From: Mariprofundaceae bacterium
Lineage (GTDB): Bacteria; Pseudomonadota; Zetaproteobacteria; Mariprofundales; Mariprofundaceae
Direction of reading: 5' to 3'
Assembly: GCA_030950925.1 (NCBI GenBank)
Contig: JAUZQO010000021.1
Coordinates: 24,953-88,952, forward strand
Length of the DNA: 64,000 bases
Position numbers and translations under genes: made by a program. The notes beneath the pieces are model-generated. The model ran no database searches. It saw only the letters and a program-made list of their open reading frames with translations, and had not been told where the DNA came from. Positions 30,725 to 38,377 of the stretch are shown here, piece after piece; the stretch's first letter is position 1; the number at the start of each line of letters is the position of its first letter.

Positions 30725-32917
30725 CTAAAAACGTGTTCTAGCTTGCACGAAAAAGTTCCTTCCAGCACCAGGCATACGCGCACCAACAGGTACCGCAGAG
30801 GCTTGTCCCGCAGCATTCGCGCTAACACGATTATAGCCACTCAAATGTGCTTGATAAAAGCGATCTAAAATATTGTTCACACCCAGACTTATTTCACTAT
30901 CTCGATGAAAAGCATAATGTCCACTTAAATTAAACAAGCTATAAGCAGCCGTTGGTTTCTCACTATTACTCACCGATACTTTATTTTGTTTGGCATAAAA
31001 AACACCTTGGGTGGTAACAGACCAAGGTTTATCTCCATAATAGCTCAAAGCAATGGTGCTGTTCAATGGTGCCATGCGATAAAGGTTATCATTGATGTCA
31101 AGACGCTTTCCTAGCACATAACTCATCGTACCATCCAATGTGACATGCTCCGTCATATTCACACCAAATCCTGCATCTCCACCATAAAATTCTGCTTTCA
31201 CATTCGAAAATTGTAGTGGAACACAAAAGGGAGCGAGTGGGTTCGCTGTACAAAAATTATTGCCACGCAACATATTACCCTGTGCAACACGAAAATTATA
31301 AGCTGTACCACTGCTAAGGGCTCTGCCTTGAATATAATGATTAACCCGTTTGAAAAAAACATGCGGTGTAAAATAAGCACGCTCACCATGCCAATCAAAA
31401 CCAGCATCCATATTGTATGATGTTTCAGGGTTAAGATTCACATTGCCCACATAGGTACGTGTATCAGCCAAACCTGCCGTGGATTCCAAAGGTGACCACA
31501 AATAACGCTCTTGATAAGAAGGCGCACGTTGCTTACGGGCAACACCAAATGTGAAATTTAATTCATCATTGATGCGCTGTGTGAGCTGTATGGTAAGGTC
31601 AATCAAGTTATCGTGTTGAGCCAGTTGACGATGATTAAAATTATTTGCCAAGGTATTGATTTGTGTGCCTAGCATACCACCAAACCCTGTGGCTGTGACT
31701 GTCCCTGCATTCATGTCTACACGACTATAACGTGCGCCCAAACGAAGCTTACTGTTAGCATTCAAAGCTGTATCCCATTCACCAAACATACTGTAACGCT
31801 TGCGTTGAACATTGTTGTAATTTTGCAAATAAAAATTGGCGTTGCTGGGGTCATATAAATCTGCATTATGTTTCACTATCCAACCATCCGTACCCACTGT
31901 CAGGCGACCACCAGCCATCGGTAAACGAGCATGTAATTTATAAGCAAAGTCTTTGGCATTGCTGACAGCATAACGATACATGGGTGTATTCATCATACCA
32001 AGCATCAAAGGTCTTTGACGCAAGCTGTAGTTATCCATTTTATGATTGGTATTCATATAATGAATGTCTGCCAGCCACTGGGTTCCACCACGGTTGGGGT
32101 CACTCTTGTAGGATGCGGTGTAGGCATTGCCTTTCACATAAATAATATCCATCGGCAAGGCTGGAGAACCTGAAAGATCAACGCGTTCATTACTATAGCC
32201 AAGTTTCCCCTCTCCTTGTGAGAAAAGGTGACCATATTCAATGCCTATATTCCGTCGTTTATACTGTGTTGGCACAATGTCTCGCCCATTACCAGCTTTC
32301 ATATCCTGACCGTTGGCAACATTTCCATTGAGTTGTAAACGGTTATGCTGACCGCCAACACCCAGTTGAATGTCAGTAGTCCACGCCTTATTGTTGCTCT
32401 CATAACCACCAGAAATATCGCCTTTGGTGACCGTTTCAGAATCGTCAGCATAGGGTAAACTCACAGTTTGGGCTTGAACTGTCCCACCAATGCTTTCAGC
32501 CCCAGCACTTACAGGTGAAATGCCGCGTATGACCTTGATATTTTTTAATTGGGATGGTGCAATATGACTTAATGGTGGATCCATCCAGTTCGGCCCTGCA
32601 GGGGCAACATTCAAGCCATCAACTTGCACATTCACGCGTGAACCATACATACCACGGTATTGTACAATCCCCGTCACTGGACCATTCTTATTCACATTTG
32701 CACCAGCCGTGGATGTCAATAAATCTGCGGCATCAACAGGCTTATATGCTTGTTCAGAAGGTGTGATGATGACACTGTTTTGTTGTTCAATGGCATCTGC
32801 TTCCACCTTCATCACGGACACTTTTTCTGGCATAATGGGGCTGGCTGCGAATGCTGAGGTTGCAAGTACCCATACGGCGACACTTGAAGCCATCATATAT
32901 TTATATTTATCATTCAT
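30725..32917 (-). CDS. TonB-dependent outer-membrane receptor, possibly copper type
   Basis: From MNDKYKYMMASSVAVWV the protein is 730 residues with a signal peptide ending near AFA-ASP. The plug domain (about 50-165) includes VQYRGMYGSRVNVQVDGLN, MDPPLSHIAPSQL and VIRGISPVSAGAESIGG; the barrel ends in the usual aromatic FFVQARTRF. The MDPP-S-I-P stretch recalls OprC/NosA-type copper receptors, so copper is a candidate ligand, but this is weak evidence. GGGAG precedes the chosen ATG; a longer frame to 33013 has no site. It is divergent from the redox kinase regB. Confidence 0.88.
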   Translation of the reverse strand: MNDKYKYMMASSVAVWVLATSAFAASPIMPEKVSVMKVEADAIEQQNSVIITPSEQAYKPVDAADLLTSTAGANVNKNGPVTGIVQYRGMYGSRVNVQVDGLNVAPAGPNWMDPPLSHIAPSQLKNIKVIRGISPVSAGAESIGGTVQAQTVSLPYADDSETVTKGDISGGYESNNKAWTTDIQLGVGGQHNRLQLNGNVANGQDMKAGNGRDIVPTQYKRRNIGIEYGHLFSQGEGKLGYSNERVDLSGSPALPMDIIYVKGNAYTASYKSDPNRGGTQWLADIHYMNTNHKMDNYSLRQRPLMLGMMNTPMYRYAVSNAKDFAYKLHARLPMAGGRLTVGTDGWIVKHNADLYDPSNANFYLQNYNNVQRKRYSMFGEWDTALNANSKLRLGARYSRVDMNAGTVTATGFGGMLGTQINTLANNFNHRQLAQHDNLIDLTIQLTQRINDELNFTFGVARKQRAPSYQERYLWSPLESTAGLADTRTYVGNVNLNPETSYNMDAGFDWHGERAYFTPHVFFKRVNHYIQGRALSSGTAYNFRVAQGNMLRGNNFCTANPLAPFCVPLQFSNVKAEFYGGDAGFGVNMTEHVTLDGTMSYVLGKRLDINDNLYRMAPLNSTIALSYYGDKPWSVTTQGVFYAKQNKVSVSNSEKPTAAYSLFNLSGHYAFHRDSEISLGVNNILDRFYQAHLSGYNRVSANAAGQASAVPVGARMPGAGRNFFVQARTRF

Positions 32918-33057
32918 TAGGTATATCTCCCATCCATGTTTTGAATGGGCGAAATGATAAGCAGAATATAATGATGATTGGATGTGGCAAAATGTCGCAT
33001 GTGAATCTATCAAAGCTATTATATACGGTTCGATATTTGCACATTTAGGGGAGAATC

Positions 33058-34338
33058 ATGAACGGCTTAGAAAAAAAAAGGTTCACTGTATCGACTGTAT
33101 TGCTGGGTAATATGGGGCGTGTTTTGTTGATGCGTGCGGTGCTTATTTTATGTCAGTTATTGCTGGTCTTATTGTCACTATGGTATGATGCTATTCACTT
33201 ATCATTGATGCCTATCATGGTGATTATTAGCCTATATATTATTGTTAATGTGATTTCATTGTTTATATTGATGGGGCGTAAAGGCTTGTTAGAATGGGTG
33301 TATTTCTTACAGTTATTGCTTGATGTCCTATTTTTAACCTTGTTCCTCTATTATTCAGGTGGTTATACCAACCCCTTTATATCCTTATATTTACTGCCCT
33401 TGATTGTGGTTTCGACCACACTGGAGCAACGTTATGCTTGGACAATGTCTGCGCTGGTGTTATTTTGCTATACACTGATGGTCTTTGAGTATCACCCCTT
33501 GTTTATCTTGGAAGGCGAACATGCCAATCAATTCGCAGGATTTCACCTTCATTTACTTGGTATGTGGTTCAGTTTTGCCCTTAGTGTTGGACTTATTGTA
33601 TTTTTTATTATGCGTATGAGCCTCAGTATTCGAGAGCGTGATATGCGGTTGGCGAAAATGCGAGAAACAGCTGATCGGGATAGCCATGTTCTTGCTCTGG
33701 GTGCGATGGCGGCTGGGGCTGCGCATGAACTCGGCACACCCTTGGCAACGATGGCTGTCGTTTCACATGAACTGGCTTGTGATTTTGCCAACAACCAAGA
33801 AATTCGTGAGCAAACAAGCCTACTAAAACATGAACTGGTACGTTGTAAACAGGTGTTGTCACAACTCTCTGCCAGTGCTGGTCAATTGTTCGCTGAAGGT
33901 GGGCAACGTATTGCTTTGGATCGTTATGTACGTGATAGCGTCACACGATGGCAAATCATACGACCCCAAGCAACATTACGCTTGAACCCAGAAACAGAAG
34001 GCAATGCTCCCGCACTTTTGGTGGATATGACCTTAACACAAGCATTGTATAATATATTAAACAATGCTGCTGATGCTGAGCCGCATGGTATGATGATTAG
34101 CTTTGGTTGGAATGAACAAGAAGTATGGATAGAAGTACACGATCAAGGTCAAGGCTTTCCACAACATGTACTGGAACACATCGATCAACCTGATATTTCA
34201 AGTAAAAATAGCGGCCATGGTCTCGGCTTGTTTCTTAGTCGTGCTGTGGTGAAGCGATTGGGTGGTCAGTTGGAACTATATAATCCTGATGTAGGCGGTG
34301 CTTGCGCACGCATAGTATTGCCCAAGGAGATGGTATGA
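33058..34338 (+). CDS. regB: redox-sensing histidine kinase RegB/PrrB type
   Basis: The 426-residue kinase has about six membrane helices (20-185) with the RegB quinone motif GGYTNPF at 101-107, the H-box AAHELGTPLA with phospho-acceptor His223, and Cys263 in HELVRCKQVL, which aligns with the redox-active Cys265 of RegB. The ATPase part has NILNNAADA, DQGQGFP and GHGLGLFL. RegB kinases respond to quinone redox state and oxygen. A GGGGAG site precedes the ATG; the stop overlaps regA as ATGA. Confidence 0.93.
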   Translation: MNGLEKKRFTVSTVLLGNMGRVLLMRAVLILCQLLLVLLSLWYDAIHLSLMPIMVIISLYIIVNVISLFILMGRKGLLEWVYFLQLLLDVLFLTLFLYYSGGYTNPFISLYLLPLIVVSTTLEQRYAWTMSALVLFCYTLMVFEYHPLFILEGEHANQFAGFHLHLLGMWFSFALSVGLIVFFIMRMSLSIRERDMRLAKMRETADRDSHVLALGAMAAGAAHELGTPLATMAVVSHELACDFANNQEIREQTSLLKHELVRCKQVLSQLSASAGQLFAEGGQRIALDRYVRDSVTRWQIIRPQATLRLNPETEGNAPALLVDMTLTQALYNILNNAADAEPHGMMISFGWNEQEVWIEVHDQGQGFPQHVLEHIDQPDISSKNSGHGLGLFLSRAVVKRLGGQLELYNPDVGGACARIVLPKEMV

Positions 34339-34868
34339 CAAGCTTATTATTGGTGGATGATGACGAAGTATTTTGTCAGGTTTTAGGAAAAGCTTTTGAA
34401 AAACGTGGCTTTGATGTTTGGCTTGCCCAGAGTGTCTCGGCGGCAATGAAGCGCGTGAATCAAGATGGAACGCCCGATTATGCTGTGATTGATTTATCCA
34501 TGCGAGGTGGTTTGTCAGGTTTGTCATTGGTGGAGCAGTTAGATGCCTATGATGCACAGGTATTGATGGTTATCTTGACGGGTTATGCCAGTGTAGCAAC
34601 AGCTGTGGAAGCCATTAAATTGGGTGCTATCCATTATCTTATCAAACCAGCCCATGCCGATGACATCATCGAAGCCTTTGCTAAACAACAAGGTAATGCT
34701 GATGAGAAAGTCATGAAAGAAGGGGCTTCGATTCGTAGAGTGGAGTGGGAATATATTCAAAAAACACTCCATGATTGTGATGGTAATATATCCGAAGCTG
34801 CGAGAAAACTGGGTTTACATCGACGTACACTCCAACGTAAACTAGCCAAGCGACCTGTTAGGATATAA
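34335..34868 (+). CDS. regA: response regulator RegA/PrrA type
   Basis: From ATG 34335 the product has 177 residues: receiver domain with DDDEVF, phospho-acceptor Asp in YAVIDLSMRGG, ILTGYASVATAVEAIKLGA and YLIKPA, then the RegA-specific C-terminal Fis-like helix-turn-helix CDGNISEAARKLGLHRRTLQRKL. RegA controls photosynthesis, carbon fixation, hydrogenase and respiratory genes in other proteobacteria; here the phosphoribulokinase and cytochrome genes are plausible targets. The longer frame from 34302 is rejected because of the ATGA junction with regB. Confidence 0.94.
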   Translation: MTSLLLVDDDEVFCQVLGKAFEKRGFDVWLAQSVSAAMKRVNQDGTPDYAVIDLSMRGGLSGLSLVEQLDAYDAQVLMVILTGYASVATAVEAIKLGAIHYLIKPAHADDIIEAFAKQQGNADEKVMKEGASIRRVEWEYIQKTLHDCDGNISEAARKLGLHRRTLQRKLAKRPVRI

Positions 34869-34947
34869 TCACTTAAAATGCATGAAGAATATATGATGGG
34901 TGATGTTTTCCTTGTGAAAGTAAACACTCTCATTTTTGATTCGCCTC

Positions 34948-35754
34948 ATGGTTAAGTCACCCATTAAAAAAATCAGCATTGCTCAGCAACGTAAACAGCA
35001 AATTTTACGTGCGGTGGATGCTATTGCAGAAAAAAACCAATTGGCTTTTTTAACCACCCAACGTGTATCCAAAGAATCGGGCGTGTCGGATGGCGTATTG
35101 TTTCGGCACTATGCTTCCAAAGAAGTGTTATTAACGGCTTGGGTATTATACCATGAGCACCAGTTAGAACTACTTTTGACATCCATGCCAAGTGGACGTG
35201 CAGGTTTATTGCAGTTGATTCAACAGCTTTTCAAACAAGCTGACTTATTGAGTTTTATGTGCTGCCAAAGTATGGATATTCCCTATTTACGTCAACGTTT
35301 GGAAACATGCCGCGCACAATTTTGGTATGAACTACAAGCACGCATTGAACAACTACCATGTACGTATGCAGGCGTGAATAGTGCCGCTTTAACTGATCAC
35401 CTGATTTTATCCATCTATCGTGCTTGGAATCCAGACAACCCTGAAAAACAACAACAAAAGGAGAGGCTTATGCGCCAATTACCATGGGAAAAAGAAGAGA
35501 ATATTGAGGTGTTACCTGCTCAAGAGGTTATCCAACGACTTGCCCTGAATGACAGTGGTTTTGTCTTTGACCCGATGAATGGGCGTAGCTTTTCTGCCAA
35601 TGATGTGGGCTTATATATTCTTCGTTTTTTGCAACATAACTATGATATCGAAGCTTTATTGAAAGCCATTGAACATGATTTTGATATTCAACGAAGCCAA
35701 GCCGAGCGTGATATGACTGAGTTTTTTGAACAGTTGCGGACATGCTTCGCATGA
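34948..35754 (+). CDS. TetR-type regulator fused to a PqqD-like (RRE) domain
   Basis: Residues about 10-60 form a TetR N-terminal DNA-binding domain: RKQQILRAVDAIAEKN, then VSKESGVSDGVLFRHYASKE. Residues about 65-180 are the helical ligand domain. The last 85 residues look like PqqD: LALNDSGFVFDPMNGRSFSANDVGLYILRFLQ followed by EALLKAIEHDFDIQRSQAERDMTEFFEQL. PqqD folds serve as RiPP recognition elements that hold leader peptides. I know no characterised TetR-PqqD fusion. Start is ATG 34948 or TTG 34936. The stop overlaps the ATP-grasp start as ATGA. It may sense the operon's product or a leader-like peptide. Confidence 0.75.
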   Translation: MVKSPIKKISIAQQRKQQILRAVDAIAEKNQLAFLTTQRVSKESGVSDGVLFRHYASKEVLLTAWVLYHEHQLELLLTSMPSGRAGLLQLIQQLFKQADLLSFMCCQSMDIPYLRQRLETCRAQFWYELQARIEQLPCTYAGVNSAALTDHLILSIYRAWNPDNPEKQQQKERLMRQLPWEKEENIEVLPAQEVIQRLALNDSGFVFDPMNGRSFSANDVGLYILRFLQHNYDIEALLKAIEHDFDIQRSQAERDMTEFFEQLRTCFA

Positions 35755-36833
35755 AAACAGATGTTTCAAAACCCATAACTATTGCCATCACGGGCATGAA
35801 TTGTAAGCCTGATAATCCAGGTCCTGGTTTGGCTGTAGCACGTTGTTTACGCATGGCATACGGCAAAGATATTCGCATCATCGGTTTAAGTTATGATGTC
35901 TTGGATGCAGGACTTTATTTGGAAGAATTTTGCGATGCTTCTTATTTGCTCCCTTACCCTTCGGCTGGTGAACAGCAACTAATGCAACGCATCGAACATA
36001 TCCAATCACAAGAGCATGTGGATTGTTTGATTCCTTGCTTGGATGCCGAGTTATTAAGTTTTAGTCGCTTAAAACATGAGTTTGAACACTTGGGCATCCA
36101 CATGTTAATACCTGATGTGAGCCAGCTCCGTGATCGCAACAAAGATCGCTTGGGCGAATTGGCGCATAATGCTGGCATTCGTTACCCCGAAACCAAAAAT
36201 ATCACCAGTGCTAACTTCTTTTATCATTGCCATGATGAGGGTTGGACGTATCCCTTGGTTGTCAAAGGTATTTTTTATGATGCGCATGTGGTGAACAATG
36301 CCGATGAAGGTGCAGCGGCTTTTCGGACGATTGCTGCCAGTTGGGGTTATCCAGTCTTGGTGCAACGTTATGTCGAAGGGCATGAAGTCAATTTGACGGC
36401 GATTGGTGATGGTAAAGGCAACCTTTTGGGCTCGGTGATGATGCGTAAACAAGCCGTCACAGATAAAGGCAAAGCATGGTCATGTGTCACCATTGAAGAT
36501 CAACAACTCAAAGATGACGCGCTGAAATTGGTCAAAGCATTGCAATGGCAAGGCCCTTTGGAAGTGGAAATGCTTCGCGATAAAGATGGGCAAGCCTTGT
36601 TGATTGAAATCAACCCCCGTTTTCCTGCTTGGATTTATTTGGCAGCAGAAGCAGGCAGCAATTTGCCCGCAGGTTTGATTGATTTGATGATGGACAAAGA
36701 ACCAAGCTTTGAAGCACCCAAAGTAGGCATGATGATGATTCGTTATGCCCAAGAAACAGTCATTGATTTAAAGACCTTTGAATCCATGGCGATGACAGGC
36801 TCTTATCACAGTTCAAATATAGATACTGCCTGA
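35751..36833 (+). CDS. ATP-grasp ligase of the PqqD/decarboxylase operon
   Basis: The 360-residue product has a Rossmann-like start (ITIAITGMNCKPDNPGPGLAVARCL), a central DRNKDRLGELAHNAGI lid, and ATP-grasp motifs YPLVVKGI, VLVQRYVEGHEVNLTAI and LIEINPRFPAWIYLA, with Glu and Asn as metal ligands, as in carbamoyl-phosphate-synthase-like ligases. Such enzymes form amide or peptide bonds through an acyl phosphate. Substrate unknown. It starts at the ATGA overlap with the TetR-PqqD gene (an ATG at 35742 is also possible). A palindromic repeat follows its stop. Confidence 0.85.
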   Translation: MKTDVSKPITIAITGMNCKPDNPGPGLAVARCLRMAYGKDIRIIGLSYDVLDAGLYLEEFCDASYLLPYPSAGEQQLMQRIEHIQSQEHVDCLIPCLDAELLSFSRLKHEFEHLGIHMLIPDVSQLRDRNKDRLGELAHNAGIRYPETKNITSANFFYHCHDEGWTYPLVVKGIFYDAHVVNNADEGAAAFRTIAASWGYPVLVQRYVEGHEVNLTAIGDGKGNLLGSVMMRKQAVTDKGKAWSCVTIEDQQLKDDALKLVKALQWQGPLEVEMLRDKDGQALLIEINPRFPAWIYLAAEAGSNLPAGLIDLMMDKEPSFEAPKVGMMMIRYAQETVIDLKTFESMAMTGSYHSSNIDTA

Positions 36834-36843
36834 GAACCCCCCT

Positions 36844-36956
36844 GTCACCCTCGAGTGCTTGTATCGAGGGTCTTAGATGCCCGATAAAAGATTTTGGGTA
36901 TGACGGCTAGGACAAGATTTTAGCATGATGCTAATTTAATACTTACATGACTATAT
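36844..36956. repeat. palindromic repeat copy A (MITE-like family)
   Basis: The core 36844-36904 runs GTCA...TGAC and folds into two hairpins: CCCTCGA-gtgcttgta-TCGAGGG and TGCCCGA...TTGGGTA. The right flank ends in ATACTTACATGACTATAT (36939-36956), a degenerate form of the terminal repeat seen in copies C and D. It separates the ATP-grasp gene from the decarboxylase gene. Confidence 0.75.
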
Positions 36957-36990
36957 CACGCAGCAAACCATAGAGATACGGAGAACAACC

Positions 36991-38370
36991 ATGAGTGAAA
37001 AACAAGTTTGGCAAAAACCAACATTAACAGCCCACCGCATGGGCACACTGAACAAGTTTGGCAGTGTGAGCCATGGTCATTATCAAGATGAGTTTGAAGG
37101 CGTGAAAATTGCACCATTATTGGAAAAATATGGTTCACCGTTGTTTATTTTATCGGAAAAACGGTTGCGTAACAATGTTCGCAAATTATTGCGTGCCTTT
37201 GAAACCCGTTACAGTGATGTGGTCTATGGCTGGTCCTATAAAACCAACTATTTGGGCGCGGTATGTACCACGTTGCATCAAGAAGGTGCATGGGCTGAAG
37301 TGGTATCGGCATTTGAATATGAAAAAGCCCGCGAACTGGGTGTGCCTGCTGAAAAAATCTTGTTCAATGGCCCACATAAAGAACGTCCCATTTTAGAACG
37401 TGTGGTGGCTGAAGGTGGCCGCATTCATTTGGACAACTTGGATGAGCTGTACTTACTCGAAGAAGTGGCAAAAGAAGCTGGTAAAATTGTAGATGTCACC
37501 ATTCGCTTGAATTTTGATACAGGTTATACCGAACCTTGGAGTCGCTTTGGTTTCAATATTGAATCAGGGCAAGCCATGGATGCAGCACGCGTTTTGGGCG
37601 AAAGTAATCATTTGCAATTGACAGGTTTACACAGCCACTTGGGAACATTTGTGCTTGATCCACGCGCCTATGGCTCTCAAGTACGCATCATGTGTGCGTT
37701 TATGGAACAAATTGAAGCCGCCACCGCATGTTTGATTGAAAGCATTGATATTGGGGGTGGTTTTGCCTCCATGAACTCCTTGCAAGGCAGTTATTTGCCG
37801 CCTGAACAAGTTGTACCGAGTATTGATCAATATGCTGAAGCGATTTGTTTTGCTTTGAATGATGCCACCCGTCAACGTGAATTGGCTGGCAAACCTCGTC
37901 CGCGTTTAATTTTGGAAAGCGGTCGTTTCACAGTCGATGATACTGAAATTTTGGTGACGTCTGCGGTTGCCAACAAACGGATGCCCGATGGTCGTCGTTC
38001 TGTTGTCTTGGATGCAGGTGTGAATATATTGTTTACAGGTTTTTGGTACAATCACCCTGTCACCCCGATACGTCCACTGGATGGCGTGGCTGAAGATACG
38101 ATTCTTTATGGCCCTTTGTGCATGAATATTGATATTGTCCGCTCATCGGTGATGTTGCCGCCCATGAATGTGGGCGATGCCTTGGTCTTTAGCCATGTTG
38201 GGGCATACAACAACACCCAATGGATGCAGTTCATTGAATACCGTCCGAATGTCATCATGATTCATGAAAATGGTGATGTATCGGTGATTCGAGAGGCTGA
38301 GGATTTGCAGGTGATGACAGCCCAAGAACGTATTCCTGAACATTTGCAATCCATTGATGTCAAAGGCTGA
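36991..38370 (+). CDS. LysA-like fold-III PLP decarboxylase with lasso-leader-like N-terminus
   Basis: The enzyme is 459 residues. Its core matches diaminopimelate/ornithine-type decarboxylases: PLP Lys84 in YGWSYKTNYLG, HSHLGTF with His216, GGG at 255-257, LESGRF with E309, C377 and D381 in YGPLCMNID, and SHVGAYNNTQWMQF near 401-414. The first 30 residues are extra and read KQVWQKPTLTAHRMGTLNKF, closely like the W/YxxPxL...G pattern of lasso-type RiPP leaders. The likely reaction is decarboxylation of a D- or L-diamino acid or a conjugate of one; substrate unknown. GGAG precedes the ATG. Not simply lysA, since operon partners are not lysine genes. Confidence 0.85.
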   Translation: MSEKQVWQKPTLTAHRMGTLNKFGSVSHGHYQDEFEGVKIAPLLEKYGSPLFILSEKRLRNNVRKLLRAFETRYSDVVYGWSYKTNYLGAVCTTLHQEGAWAEVVSAFEYEKARELGVPAEKILFNGPHKERPILERVVAEGGRIHLDNLDELYLLEEVAKEAGKIVDVTIRLNFDTGYTEPWSRFGFNIESGQAMDAARVLGESNHLQLTGLHSHLGTFVLDPRAYGSQVRIMCAFMEQIEAATACLIESIDIGGGFASMNSLQGSYLPPEQVVPSIDQYAEAICFALNDATRQRELAGKPRPRLILESGRFTVDDTEILVTSAVANKRMPDGRRSVVLDAGVNILFTGFWYNHPVTPIRPLDGVAEDTILYGPLCMNIDIVRSSVMLPPMNVGDALVFSHVGAYNNTQWMQFIEYRPNVIMIHENGDVSVIREAEDLQVMTAQERIPEHLQSIDVKG

Positions 38371-38377
38371 TTGACCT

